Assembly: GCF_900116045.1 (NCBI RefSeq)
Contig: NZ_LT630450.1
Span: 1 to 64,000 of the forward strand
Direction of reading: 5' to 3'
DNA length: 64,000 nt
Source of the DNA: Desulfovibrio piger
Lineage (GTDB): Bacteria; Desulfobacterota; Desulfovibrionia; Desulfovibrionales; Desulfovibrionaceae
Made by a program: the position numbers and the translations under genes. The notes below the pieces were generated by a model, which had not been told where the DNA came from, did no database searches, and was given only the letters and a program-made list of their open reading frames with translations. Numbering within the stretch: the stretch's first letter is position 1; each line of letters opens with the position of its first letter. Below, one piece after another: positions 25,995 to 33,709 of the stretch.

Positions 25995-28163
25995 ATGGCA
26001 CTCAAGGAGGCATATACATCTCAAGCTCTCGCCCCCTTATTGGGACTTACTCGACAAGGGGTAGATGCTCAGGCCAAGTCTGGCGGTTGGCAATTCCGCC
26101 CGCGCAAGGGACGCGGCGGCGGGAAGGAGTGGCTTGTTTCCTCCATGCCAGAAGCGACGCAGCGCGCCCTCCAGACGGCAGAGGAACGCCGGGCGATAGA
26201 AGCAGAGGCAGCCCTTCCCGCAGTTGCAGTTTCCCGGCTTCTCTCCCCCGCCAGACAGGCCATCCTTGATGACAAGCGCCGTTACAAGGCGTTGGCAAAG
26301 GCCGATCTTCTGGGGCTTTATCTGGACTGGCAGGCAAAGCACGGCAGCACCATCAGGCAGAAGCAAGCCTTTATCCTTGCCTATCAGGGCGGCGCATGGA
26401 GCAAGCTCCTTGAGGAACTCGGTCCGCGCGTAAGCTGGAAGAGCCTGGAACGCTGGAAGCTGGAAAGGAAGGACTCCGGCGGCGTCCTGGCCCTGGCCGA
26501 CAAGCGCGGCCTTGCCCATCGGGGCAAGAGTATGCTCACGGAACGGCACCAGACCATCATCCTGGGACAAATACTGGACGGAGACCGTCAAATCAGCACC
26601 TGCGCCCGCATCATACAAGAACGGTGCAAGGCGGAAAATCTGGCCGTTCCCTCAGACGATACCATCCGGCGCTGGGTAGCCAACTACTCCAAGACGTGTT
26701 TCAGCGACTGGACGTTGTGGCGCAACGGGGAAAAGGCGTGGAACGACCGATGCGCTATATCCATTCTTCGAGACTGGTCGCTAGTAGGCGTGGGCGACGT
26801 GGTGATCGCTGACGGCCATACGCTCAACTTTGAGACGACAGACCCGGATACGGGCAAGCCCAAGCGCATGACGCTGCTCCTGTTTTTCGACGGCGGAAGC
26901 CGTTACCCGCTGGGCTGGGAAGTGATGGCGACGGAAAATGTGGCCTGTATTTCCAGCGCGTTCCGCCGGGCCTGCATCCGTCTGGGGAAGTTTCCCCGCG
27001 TTGTTTACCTGGACAACGGCAAGGCGTTCAGGGCGCGGTTTTTCGACGGCTGCAAGGACTTTGAGCAGGCCGGATTCCTCGGCCTGTACCGTGACCTTGG
27101 CTGCGAAGTCATCCACGCCTGGCCCTACCACGGCCAGAGCAAGCCCGTGGAACGGTTCTTCGGAACCATGCACGAACTGGAAGAGCTTACGCCGTCCTAT
27201 ACGGGATGGGACATAGCCCACAAGCCCGCGCGGCTGCACCGGAACGAAAAGCTGCACCGCCGCCTCCATGAAAAGCTGGGCCGCCGCCCGCTCACGCTGG
27301 AAGAAACGTATGAGTGGCTGGCGTATTGGTTTGAACTGTACGCTTCCCGCCCGCAGGCCTCCACCCATTTACGCGGCAGGACGCCCGGAGAGGTGTTCGA
27401 GGAAGGCCGGGGGCCGGGCGTGGACATGGAGCGCCTCACGCTGCTGATGCTGCAAAAAGAAGTCCGCACCATCAGCAAGGACGGCATACGGCTGGACGGT
27501 CGCCTGTTCTGGCATGAAGCCCTGTTCAACCGCCGTCATCCGGTACTGGTTCGCTATGACTGGCAGCTCTCGCCGTACACGGTGCTTGTGTACGACCTGG
27601 AAGGCCACAGACTTTGCGAGGCCCGCGACCGTTACCATTACGGGATTGCCGCCGGTATCCATCCCGCCGCCCGTGTGCTGGGAACGGCGGAACAGCAGCA
27701 AGACCTTACGGAGGCTCTTGCCTTCAAAGCACAGCAAGGACGCGGAGCCAAGGCCGGAATACGGCAGATGACGGAAACGGTCTTTCTCCCGGAAGCCCGG
27801 CAGCGGCAGATTACAGGGTTTCAGAAGGCCATTCCCGCCCCGGAACCCGTCAGAAAGTCTCCGGCGCTCTCCGCCACGGAGAAGGCTGCCATCGAGGCCG
27901 CCAAGGCCGCCGGTGCTCAGGCCCGCGCGGAACTGGAAGCTCCTACCTACGAACCTTCCATTTTCAAGCGGTTCCCGGACGAACCGGCCAGGTACGACTA
28001 CCTGTTCACGGCCCTTCACGAGCGGGGCGCGGAACTGGTGCCGGAAGATGCGGCCTTCATGGAATATTTCGAGAACACCCCGCAGTTCCAGCGCAATTTC
28101 AAGCCGCTCTATGACGGCAAGCTGGAGCTGCTGTACAGACAAAGCCATATCGCAACGGCATAG
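25995..28163 (+). CDS. Mu-type DDE transposase A
   Basis: A 722-residue transposase. The N-terminal Mu-type winged helix (LTRQGVDAQAKSGGWQFRPRKG) binds enhancer/operator DNA. An integrase-core DDE domain follows: D273 (VIADGHTLN), D340 (VYLDNGKAF), E386 (KPVERFFGT), close to Mu A spacing (D269, D336, E392). Then comes a Mu-transposase C-terminal beta-barrel and a basic tail that contacts MuB. It pairs the phage ends and joins them to target DNA. The start at the ATG behind GAAGGA is preferred over an upstream in-frame reading. Confidence 0.95.
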   Translation: MALKEAYTSQALAPLLGLTRQGVDAQAKSGGWQFRPRKGRGGGKEWLVSSMPEATQRALQTAEERRAIEAEAALPAVAVSRLLSPARQAILDDKRRYKALAKADLLGLYLDWQAKHGSTIRQKQAFILAYQGGAWSKLLEELGPRVSWKSLERWKLERKDSGGVLALADKRGLAHRGKSMLTERHQTIILGQILDGDRQISTCARIIQERCKAENLAVPSDDTIRRWVANYSKTCFSDWTLWRNGEKAWNDRCAISILRDWSLVGVGDVVIADGHTLNFETTDPDTGKPKRMTLLLFFDGGSRYPLGWEVMATENVACISSAFRRACIRLGKFPRVVYLDNGKAFRARFFDGCKDFEQAGFLGLYRDLGCEVIHAWPYHGQSKPVERFFGTMHELEELTPSYTGWDIAHKPARLHRNEKLHRRLHEKLGRRPLTLEETYEWLAYWFELYASRPQASTHLRGRTPGEVFEEGRGPGVDMERLTLLMLQKEVRTISKDGIRLDGRLFWHEALFNRRHPVLVRYDWQLSPYTVLVYDLEGHRLCEARDRYHYGIAAGIHPAARVLGTAEQQQDLTEALAFKAQQGRGAKAGIRQMTETVFLPEARQRQITGFQKAIPAPEPVRKSPALSATEKAAIEAAKAAGAQARAELEAPTYEPSIFKRFPDEPARYDYLFTALHERGAELVPEDAAFMEYFENTPQFQRNFKPLYDGKLELLYRQSHIATA

Positions 28164-28172
28164 GGAGGCTAT

Positions 28173-28886
28173 ATGCGAGACGTGATCATTCCCACAGACG
28201 CGACGGCGCGGTTCAACACGGCAGTGGATGCCGTGGTGGACGCGGGCCGGGGAACCAGCGGATTCATCCTTGCCCACGGGCAGGCCGGGCGCGGCAAGAG
28301 CGTGGCGGCTGACCAGTACCATTACCAGCGCGGGGGCGCATACATCCGAGTCTGGGAAGGCTGGACACAGGCGGCGTTCCTCCAGCGCGTACTTTTTGAA
28401 GTGCGCGGCAAGAACGGAGATTTGCCCCGCATGAGCGCGGACCGCTGCAAGCAGTCCATTGTGGAACTTCTGGAACGGGATCGCAAGCCCATTTTCGTGG
28501 ACGAAGCCGACCGGCTGGCCATCGGGCGCATTGAAGACTTGCGTGACATTCTGGAAATGACGGGCGCGCCCATCATCCTGATAGGCGAGGAAGGTATTTT
28601 CGGGCTTCTGTCCGAACGCCGCCGTGTATGGAGCCGCGTAGCCCATGAAGTGGAGTTCGGGCCTATCAGCGCGGCGGAAGTGGCCATGTACGCCATGAAG
28701 GCGGCAGCGCTGGACATACCGCCGGAACTGTGCGGACGCATAGCGGAACGGGCGGAAGGCGACTTCCGGCTGGTGCGCAACATGATGCTTCTGCTCGAAA
28801 AGGCGGCGAAGGCGGCGGAAAACTTCACTGTGGACGGACCGATGCTGGATACCGTTATTTCCGCGCGCTCCTGGCGACGCAAGTAG
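28173..28886 (+). CDS. Mu B-like target-capture ATPase
   Basis: A 237-residue AAA+ ATPase with Walker A GQAGRGKS (36-43) and Walker B IFVDEADR (D110). It binds target DNA and activates the transposase. It is shorter than Mu B because it starts directly with the ATPase and lacks the N-terminal helix-turn-helix. GGGAGG lies five bases before the ATG, ten bases after the MuA stop. Confidence 0.9.
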   Translation: MRDVIIPTDATARFNTAVDAVVDAGRGTSGFILAHGQAGRGKSVAADQYHYQRGGAYIRVWEGWTQAAFLQRVLFEVRGKNGDLPRMSADRCKQSIVELLERDRKPIFVDEADRLAIGRIEDLRDILEMTGAPIILIGEEGIFGLLSERRRVWSRVAHEVEFGPISAAEVAMYAMKAAALDIPPELCGRIAERAEGDFRLVRNMMLLLEKAAKAAENFTVDGPMLDTVISARSWRRK

Positions 28887-28896
28887 GAGGCCCTTC

Positions 28897-29550
28897 ATGG
28901 ATACCCGCAAGGAAGTCAGCAAGGAAGCGGTGCGCGCGGCGTTGCAAGCCCTGGGAGAAGGCGGAAAGGAAATCAGCTACCGCCTTGTGTACGAAGCGCT
29001 GGGGCTGGAAAACGACGCGGAACAGGCCGTTGTGCGCAGCCGCATTTCCGACATGACGCGGCACGGGGAAGTCAAACGGACGCGCACCGGCTGTTTCACC
29101 TACGACTTCAAACATCGTCCCCGCGAGGCGAAGAGTTATGAAGCCCTGTGGCGTTTTGTCCGTAAGGCCAAGCCAGGCTGGAGCATATCGGAATGCGCAA
29201 TGATGACGCGCATTTCGTACACGCAGGCGCTGCGTTACTGCAACTGGCTGGCGGAGGAAGGCTTCATAGCGAGGGCTGGCAGAGATGATCGGAACGCCGT
29301 CACCTGGCGGGCCACGGTAAAGGCGGACAAGAACCCGGAAACGCCGTATCCGCCTCTGCGGGAAACAGACCCCTTTGCGCGGGAGCGTGCGGCGGCGGCC
29401 ACCATCGCCCGGCTTCTGCTCTGCGCCGACCCCTACGCAAAGAAAACAGCACAAAGCATTACGGACGCCTGCAAGATTCTGTTGGCACGGTTCGACAGAA
29501 ACCGCACGGAAAATGAGAACGACAATATAGAGGAGAATGCAACATGCTGA
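28897..29550 (+). CDS. Early phage winged-helix protein
   Basis: A 217-residue protein with two apparent winged-helix units: residues 1-65 (EAVRAALQALGEGGKEISYRL...SRISDMTRHGEV) and 85-140 (WSISECAMMTRISYTQALRYCNWLAEEGFI). It probably binds DNA. Found between MuB and Gam genes in many Mu-like phages; the exact role is unknown. AGGAGG precedes the start. Confidence 0.65.
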   Translation: MDTRKEVSKEAVRAALQALGEGGKEISYRLVYEALGLENDAEQAVVRSRISDMTRHGEVKRTRTGCFTYDFKHRPREAKSYEALWRFVRKAKPGWSISECAMMTRISYTQALRYCNWLAEEGFIARAGRDDRNAVTWRATVKADKNPETPYPPLRETDPFARERAAAATIARLLLCADPYAKKTAQSITDACKILLARFDRNRTENENDNIEENATC

Positions 29551-29825
29551 AAGAAAACCTTTTATCCATTCTGGCCGCTCTTGGAGAAGTACAGGGAAAC
29601 GCGAAGAATGAAGAACAGGCCGCCCTTGTACGCGGCTGCCGCGACAATCTGAGGGCTGCCGCCGAACAGGCGGAGGCCCTGGAAAACAACCTTCATGTGG
29701 TGAGCGTGGAATGGACGGCGGAAGAAGCGGAAATCGCCGCACCCGCCATGAATCTGCGGCTGGTCGCACGGGGCATCAGCGCGTCGGGCGTGTTCCCGGC
29801 AAGCTCCATCAGGGAGGTGGGCTAA
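29544..29825 (+). CDS. Small early phage protein, function unknown
   Basis: A 93-residue acidic helical protein (KNEEQAALVRGCRDNLRAAAEQAEALENNL). It has GAGGAGAA before the ATG, overlaps the upstream gene by 7 bp, and its stop shares TAATG with the gam start. No family recognised. Confidence 0.55.
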   Translation: MLKENLLSILAALGEVQGNAKNEEQAALVRGCRDNLRAAAEQAEALENNLHVVSVEWTAEEAEIAAPAMNLRLVARGISASGVFPASSIREVG

Positions 29826-30334
29826 TGGCGCGCATCAAGCCAGACCCATACATGGTGCTTGACCGGGCGCAGTGTGAGGGCGCGCTGGCGGAAATGGCAG
29901 CCATCGACCGTAAACTTTCCGCTATCGAGAATGAGATGCGGGAAGCCGTGGACGGGGCGAAAGCCAAGGCCAGCCAGCTTGCCGGGCCATTGCAGGCGCG
30001 ACGCAAGGAACTGTCGGACGCGGTGACGGTGTACGGCAAACTCAACCGGCAGGAACTGTTCATCAAAAGCAAGAGCCTCGACCTCGGATTCGGCGTGATC
30101 GGGTTCAGAGCCAGCACGAAAATAGTCCAGATGCGCGGCGTGACGGCGGAAATGACACTGGAAAGGCTGCATCAATACAACCTTTCGGACGGTATCCGCA
30201 CCAAGGAAGAAATCAACAAGGACGCGGCGCTGGGCTGGCCGGACGAACGTCTGGAGCTGGTGGGGCTGAAACGGCAGCAATCGGACACGTTCTTCATAGA
30301 AATCAAGAAAGAAGAGGTGCCGGAAACCGTCTAG
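29825..30334 (+). CDS. Mu Gam-like DNA end-binding protein
   Basis: A 169-residue Gam family protein. A long N-terminal coiled coil (MAAIDRKLSAIENEMREAVDGAKAKA) precedes the core (SLDLGFGVIGFRASTKIVQMRG) and the C-terminal IRTKEEINKDAAL segment. Gam, a Ku relative, coats DNA ends and shields phage DNA from exonucleases. Start at TAATG overlapping the preceding stop, with GGGAGG upstream. Confidence 0.9.
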   Translation: MARIKPDPYMVLDRAQCEGALAEMAAIDRKLSAIENEMREAVDGAKAKASQLAGPLQARRKELSDAVTVYGKLNRQELFIKSKSLDLGFGVIGFRASTKIVQMRGVTAEMTLERLHQYNLSDGIRTKEEINKDAALGWPDERLELVGLKRQQSDTFFIEIKKEEVPETV

Positions 30335-30344
30335 GAGAGCTGCA

Positions 30345-30587
30345 ATGGGGCGTGACCTGTACAGAAAAAGCGAACTGGAAGCGTTAGCAGCAAAGTACGC
30401 GCATAACGTGGTGACGCACAAGGGGTTCAGGCCGGAAGACCTGCCGGAGATAGCCCGGAACCAGGAATGGAAGCAGGCAAGCCCCGGCCAGCGTGACAAG
30501 GCTTGCCGAACCATCCGGGATATGGCGCGGGCGCTGCTTATCAGGGCCGGATACAGCCGGGATATTGTATATCGAAACATTCCATAA
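30345..30587 (+). CDS. Small early phage protein, function unknown
   Basis: An 80-residue basic protein (YRKSELEALAAKYAHNVVTHKGFRPEDLPEIARNQ) with TAGGAGAG before the ATG. It lies between gam and the HU-like gene. Function not recognised. Confidence 0.5.
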   Translation: MGRDLYRKSELEALAAKYAHNVVTHKGFRPEDLPEIARNQEWKQASPGQRDKACRTIRDMARALLIRAGYSRDIVYRNIP

Positions 30588-30600
30588 CTCAGGAGGACTT

Positions 30601-30897
30601 ATGACAAAACAGGAACTTATCAAGGCAGTGGCACAGGCGGTGCGCACGGCGCATCCCGACAGGAACGTGAGCGTCGTCATGGTGGAAACCGTTCTGGACG
30701 CGCTGGGCGACGTGGCCGCCGCCGAACTGCTGGGCGGCGGGGAAATCCCGCTGCCCGGTCTGGGAAAGCTCAAAAGCAAAGATATTGCGGCCCGTCATGG
30801 ACGCAATCCGCGAACCGGGGAGACGCTGGATATTCCGGCACATAAGGCGGTGACGTTCACCGCCTGCAAAGATTTGAAAGAGGCAATGAAGCCGTAA
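30601..30897 (+). CDS. HU-family DNA-bending protein
   Basis: A 98-residue HU/IHF fold protein: MTKQELIKAVAQAV, GGGEIPLPGLGKLKSKDIAARHGRNPRTGETLDIPAHKAVTFTACKDLKEAM. The arm RNPRTGE and the dimer helices are intact. Mu-type transposition needs DNA bending by HU/IHF, so a phage copy fits. AGGAGG is upstream. The first hammerhead ribozyme begins three bases after the stop. Confidence 0.93.
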   Translation: MTKQELIKAVAQAVRTAHPDRNVSVVMVETVLDALGDVAAAELLGGGEIPLPGLGKLKSKDIAARHGRNPRTGETLDIPAHKAVTFTACKDLKEAMKP

Positions 30898-30899
30898 AA

Positions 30900-30967
30900 G
30901 CGAAACCGCCCGCCCACTTCCAAGGGCGGCGCGGTCGCCCGGCGGTGGTGCGCAGGGCCTGACGAGC
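30900..30967 (+). ncRNA. Hammerhead ribozyme 1
   Basis: The conserved core is complete: GC-GAAA (30900-30905), stem III beginning A-CCGCC and closing GGCGCGG-T with one bulged C, cleavage triplet GUC (30934-30936), stem I GCCC (30937-30940) with GGGC (30955-30958), then CUGACGA (30959-30965) and GC (30966-30967) pairing with the first GC. Cleavage is predicted after 30936. Stem II has only two clear pairs and is open-ended (type II). The next start codon follows four bases later. Confidence 0.83.
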
Positions 30968-30971
30968 AGCC

Positions 30972-31763
30972 ATGAGCAAGAAAAGCAATCAGAGAGTCAA
31001 TCCGGGATTGAACCCGGTTCGCAAGGAACTTGATGCCATAATCGGCAAGGGACACAACGGTTATCGCGTGTTTGAAGACTGGGTGGGGCTTATGTTTTAT
31101 GCCTTTCAACGGGACGACCCGCCGTATCTGGAAATCATGGGGCAGTACCGCAATACGGAACCGGTGGGGCAAAGGGCGGCGGATCACTTCGCTAACGCCA
31201 CTGCCTACCTTCTGGATTATATGCGGGCGACAAGTGAGGAAACGCTGGGGCCGCTGTATGAAGAATACGCGGCGAACCATTACACCGGTCAGTATTTCAC
31301 TCCGTCTTCCGTGGCGCGACTTATGGCCAGGATAACGCACACGGCACCGCCGGAAACGGGCCGTTTCAAGGTTCTTGACCCCGCCTGCGGCGCGGGAGCC
31401 TGCCTGATAGCGGCGGCCAAGGAACAGACGTTCGAGCAGAACGGACGGGCAATATTCGTAGGTCAGGACATAGACCTGAACTGCGCACGAATGACTGCCT
31501 TGAACCTCATGTTTTTCAATCTGGACGGGATAGTGCTGTGGGGAAATCATCTTGCCCTGGAAGTACGCGGAGCATGGGAAACACGGAGGAGCCTAGTCTG
31601 GGGAGGGAGCATCCAGACCTGGGATAAGGAACAGGCGGCACAATGGCTGCGCGGGCACTTTTCCGAGCTGGAGACGCCGCCGAAGCCAAAGAAGGATAGT
31701 GCGGTGTGTGTCAAAACTGACACAAAAACAGTGGCAAAAATGGAGCAACTTTCGTTGTTCTGA
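30972..31763 (+). CDS. N6-adenine-type DNA methyltransferase-like protein
   Basis: A 263-residue HsdM/N6_Mtase-like protein. Motif X/I region: HYTGQYFTPSSVARLMARI and VLDPACGAGACLIAA (AdoMet binding). The usual catalytic NPPY/F motif IV is not seen; the equivalent stretch reads IVLWGNHLALEVRGAW. The C-terminus is short and ends in a charged tail. It may methylate DNA by a degenerate motif or only bind AdoMet. There is no Shine-Dalgarno site; the ATG sits four bases after hammerhead ribozyme 1. Confidence 0.75.
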   Translation: MSKKSNQRVNPGLNPVRKELDAIIGKGHNGYRVFEDWVGLMFYAFQRDDPPYLEIMGQYRNTEPVGQRAADHFANATAYLLDYMRATSEETLGPLYEEYAANHYTGQYFTPSSVARLMARITHTAPPETGRFKVLDPACGAGACLIAAAKEQTFEQNGRAIFVGQDIDLNCARMTALNLMFFNLDGIVLWGNHLALEVRGAWETRRSLVWGGSIQTWDKEQAAQWLRGHFSELETPPKPKKDSAVCVKTDTKTVAKMEQLSLF

Positions 31764-31786
31764 ATACACCAAAAGGAGATGTGACC

Positions 31787-31951
31787 ATGAAAATCGTAAG
31801 AACTGAAACCGAAATTGTCCGCGTGGAAAACTGGGCCGTGGAAGGTATTGACGAAGACACCCGCTATCCCGGCATGAGTTATGAACAGGGAATCGTGGAT
31901 ACTTTGGCATGGCTCAGGGGTGACAGCGATACGGCTCCGGACGAGGAATAG
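31787..31951 (+). CDS. Small acidic phage protein (54 residues)
   Basis: Reads MKIVRTETEIVRVENWAV, then EGIDEDTRYPGMSYEQG and an acidic end. AAAAGGAG lies nine bases upstream. It fills the space between the adenine-type methylase and the second ribozyme. Function unknown. Confidence 0.6.
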   Translation: MKIVRTETEIVRVENWAVEGIDEDTRYPGMSYEQGIVDTLAWLRGDSDTAPDEE

Positions 31952-31956
31952 CTAAA

Positions 31957-32013
31957 GCGAAACGGCCCCTCTTGGGGCCGTCGCCGGAGCGTGGCGACTC
32001 CGGCCTGACGAGC
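31957..32013 (+). ncRNA. Hammerhead ribozyme 2
   Basis: The cleanest copy. GC-GAAA (31957-31962), stem III ACGGCCCC/GGGGCCGT with loop TCTT, GUC (31980-31982), stem I GCCGGAG (31983-31989) with CTCCGGC (31998-32004), CUGACGA (32005-32011), GC (32012-32013). Cleavage is predicted after 31982. Arms differ from copies 1 and 3 yet stay paired, while core bases are identical. Confidence 0.9.
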
Positions 32014-32028
32014 AGCCAGGGAATGACT

Positions 32029-33021
32029 ATGAGCGCCTATTATAACGAGATAGACCCGTTTGCCGCTGCATGGTTGCGGGAGCTGATAAAAGCCGGACAT
32101 ATCGCGCCGGGAGAAGTTGACACAAGGAGCATTGAAGATGTCGTGCCTTCCGACCTTGCCGGATTCAGGCAATGTCATTTTTTCGCCGGAATCGGAGTCT
32201 GGTCCCATGCTCTGCGTTGCGCAGGATGGCCGGATGACCGTCCCGTATGGACAGGTTCCTGTCCCTGCCAGCCTTTCAGCGCGGCAGGCAAAAGAAAAGG
32301 GACTGCTGACGAGCGGCACCTGTGGCCCGCGTTCTTCCATCTCATCGGCCAGTGCCGGCCTGTCACAATCTTTGGCGAGCAGGTTGCGAGCCGTGACGGC
32401 CTTGCATGGCTCGACCTTGTATCGTCTGACCTGGAAGGAGCGGGTTACGCCTGCGGGGCGGTGGATGCCTGCGCTGCGGGCTTCGGCGCGCCGCATATCA
32501 GACAACGGCTCTACTGGGTGGCCTACGCCGACGGGGAACAGTTACACCGGAGCAGGCTCCAGAAATCGGGAGGGAGGGCTGAACTTGCAGACGGCGGTGG
32601 AGTTATCGGGCTGGCCGACACCGCGTTCCGCGGAAACGGGGCATTCCACGGGCAACCCGTCAAGGGCGTTCGATCGCAAAAGTCGACTGGAGGACATGGT
32701 TTTTCTGGCGGGCTGGGCAACACCGTCGGCAAGGGACTGGAAGGATACACCGGGCATGGCGACGAAGAGGCCGGACGGCAGAAACAGGACAGATCAGCTT
32801 CCACGGCAGGCTGCAACGGCGTATCCCTGCCGACTGACGGTTTCTGGCGAAATGCTGACTGGCTCCTGTGCCGGGATGGAAAGTGGCGGCCAGTTGAACC
32901 CGGCTCTTGCCCGCTGGCTCATGGGACTACCGCCAGAGTGGGACGACTGCGCGGTTATGGTAACGCCATCGTCGCACCGCAGGCGGAAGCCTTCATAAAA
33001 GCATTCATGGATATTCTGTAG
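32029..33021 (+). CDS. C5-cytosine DNA methyltransferase
   Basis: A 330-residue Dcm-type enzyme. Motif I FFAGIGVWSHALRCAGW, catalytic motif IV GSCPCQPFSAAGKRKG (Cys in PCQ), motif VI FGEQV (in place of ENV), motif VIII IRQRLYWVAYA, and motif X RLRGYGNAIVAPQAEAF. The central target-recognition stretch is Gly-rich and low in complexity. Start at 32029, six bases after AGGGA; ATG 32023 is the alternative. The same DNA is read in the +1 frame as another protein (32138-32998). Confidence 0.9.
   Translation: MSAYYNEIDPFAAAWLRELIKAGHIAPGEVDTRSIEDVVPSDLAGFRQCHFFAGIGVWSHALRCAGWPDDRPVWTGSCPCQPFSAAGKRKGTADERHLWPAFFHLIGQCRPVTIFGEQVASRDGLAWLDLVSSDLEGAGYACGAVDACAAGFGAPHIRQRLYWVAYADGEQLHRSRLQKSGGRAELADGGGVIGLADTAFRGNGAFHGQPVKGVRSQKSTGGHGFSGGLGNTVGKGLEGYTGHGDEEAGRQKQDRSASTAGCNGVSLPTDGFWRNADWLLCRDGKWRPVEPGSCPLAHGTTARVGRLRGYGNAIVAPQAEAFIKAFMDIL
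32138..32998 (+). CDS. Overprinted protein in the +1 frame of the cytosine methylase
   Basis: 286 residues open across most of the methylase gene. ATG 32138 is preceded by AGGAG at eight bases. The protein has non-random features seen in a recurrent phage protein type: TLYRLTWKERVTPAGR, ALRASARRISDNGSTGWPTPT, repeated GWPTP/GWATP units, SGEMLTGSCAGMESGGQLNP and ARWLMGLPPEWDDCAV. I recall similar C-termini in other phages, always beside or inside methylase genes. I therefore consider it a real dual-coded protein; function unknown. Confidence 0.62.
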   Translation: MSCLPTLPDSGNVIFSPESESGPMLCVAQDGRMTVPYGQVPVPASLSARQAKEKGLLTSGTCGPRSSISSASAGLSQSLASRLRAVTALHGSTLYRLTWKERVTPAGRWMPALRASARRISDNGSTGWPTPTGNSYTGAGSRNREGGLNLQTAVELSGWPTPRSAETGHSTGNPSRAFDRKSRLEDMVFLAGWATPSARDWKDTPGMATKRPDGRNRTDQLPRQAATAYPCRLTVSGEMLTGSCAGMESGGQLNPALARWLMGLPPEWDDCAVMVTPSSHRRRKPS

Positions 33022-33076
33022 CGAAACGGCCCCGCATGGGCCGTCGTCCGGCGGTGGCGCACCGGGCCTGACGAGC
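33021..33076 (+). ncRNA. Hammerhead ribozyme 3
   Basis: It begins on the last base of the methylase stop. GC-GAAA (33021-33026), stem III ACGGCCC/GGGCCGT with loop CGCAT, GUC (33043-33045), stem I GTCCGG (33046-33051) with CCGGGC (33062-33067, one G-U), CUGACGA (33068-33074), GC (33075-33076). Stem II can extend through an A-A mismatch to GTAGC/GCAGC. Cleavage is predicted after 33045. Confidence 0.88.
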
Positions 33077-33093
33077 AGCCATGAGACAGAACA

Positions 33094-33276
33094 ATGACGG
33101 AAGTAATACCGAACCTTCCCAGCATTGAGCGGGACGGGAAAATTTACATTGGCGAAGGCGTAAAGTTCGAGCGCATCCGGCGTATCACGGGTTATTTGGT
33201 GGGTACGGTGGACCGCTTCAACAATGCCAAGAAAGCGGAACTTCGAGACCGCGTGAAGCATACCGCCATGAGGTAA
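33094..33276 (+). CDS. Small NrdD-C-terminus-like phage protein
   Basis: A 60-residue protein. ERIRRITGYLVGTVDRFNNAKKAELRDRVKH resembles the C-terminal glycyl-radical-proximal segment of anaerobic ribonucleotide reductase (CxxTGY...NxGKxxExxxR), but without the cysteines or the glycyl radical site. Such fragments recur in Mu-like phages. No clear ribosome site; it lies directly after ribozyme 3. Confidence 0.6.
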   Translation: MTEVIPNLPSIERDGKIYIGEGVKFERIRRITGYLVGTVDRFNNAKKAELRDRVKHTAMR

Positions 33277-33280
33277 GATC

Positions 33281-33709
33281 ATGCGGAAGGACAACCGAAA
33301 ATTCTGCGCGTCCATCAGCGTGCGCAACGGGGAAGATCGCGCGAAGCTGGAGCTTTCCCCGGCTCCGTTGCACGGCGGCCCGGAAGGTTCTTACCGCGTG
33401 CGGCTGGCCCGGCGCTGGCTTGATAGGGAAGACGGCGTGCCGCGCTTCTTCGACCGGGACGGAATAGCCCGTCTGGCGGCGGAACTTGCCTTGTGCGGGC
33501 TGGAAACTCCCGCCCCGGCCCCTGACATTCCCTGCAATTCCCGCGTGTCTGTGCGGCGCGCGGACGGCTTTTTTGAAGGAACCTGGACGAACTCCGATCC
33601 GATTCTGGATTATGCGGGACGTTGGGTTGTCAACGTCTCGCTGGGAGGAAAGCGCGTGTTCGTGCCGGTGGAAGATGTGACCGTACACAAGGAGCGTCGC
33701 CGTGGATAA
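33281..33709 (+). CDS. Phage protein, function unknown
   Basis: 142 residues, beta-rich and basic at both ends (LSPAPLHGGPEGSYRVRLARRWLDREDG). It overlaps the gemA-like gene by 8 bp. No family recognised. Confidence 0.55.
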   Translation: MRKDNRKFCASISVRNGEDRAKLELSPAPLHGGPEGSYRVRLARRWLDREDGVPRFFDRDGIARLAAELALCGLETPAPAPDIPCNSRVSVRRADGFFEGTWTNSDPILDYAGRWVVNVSLGGKRVFVPVEDVTVHKERRRG

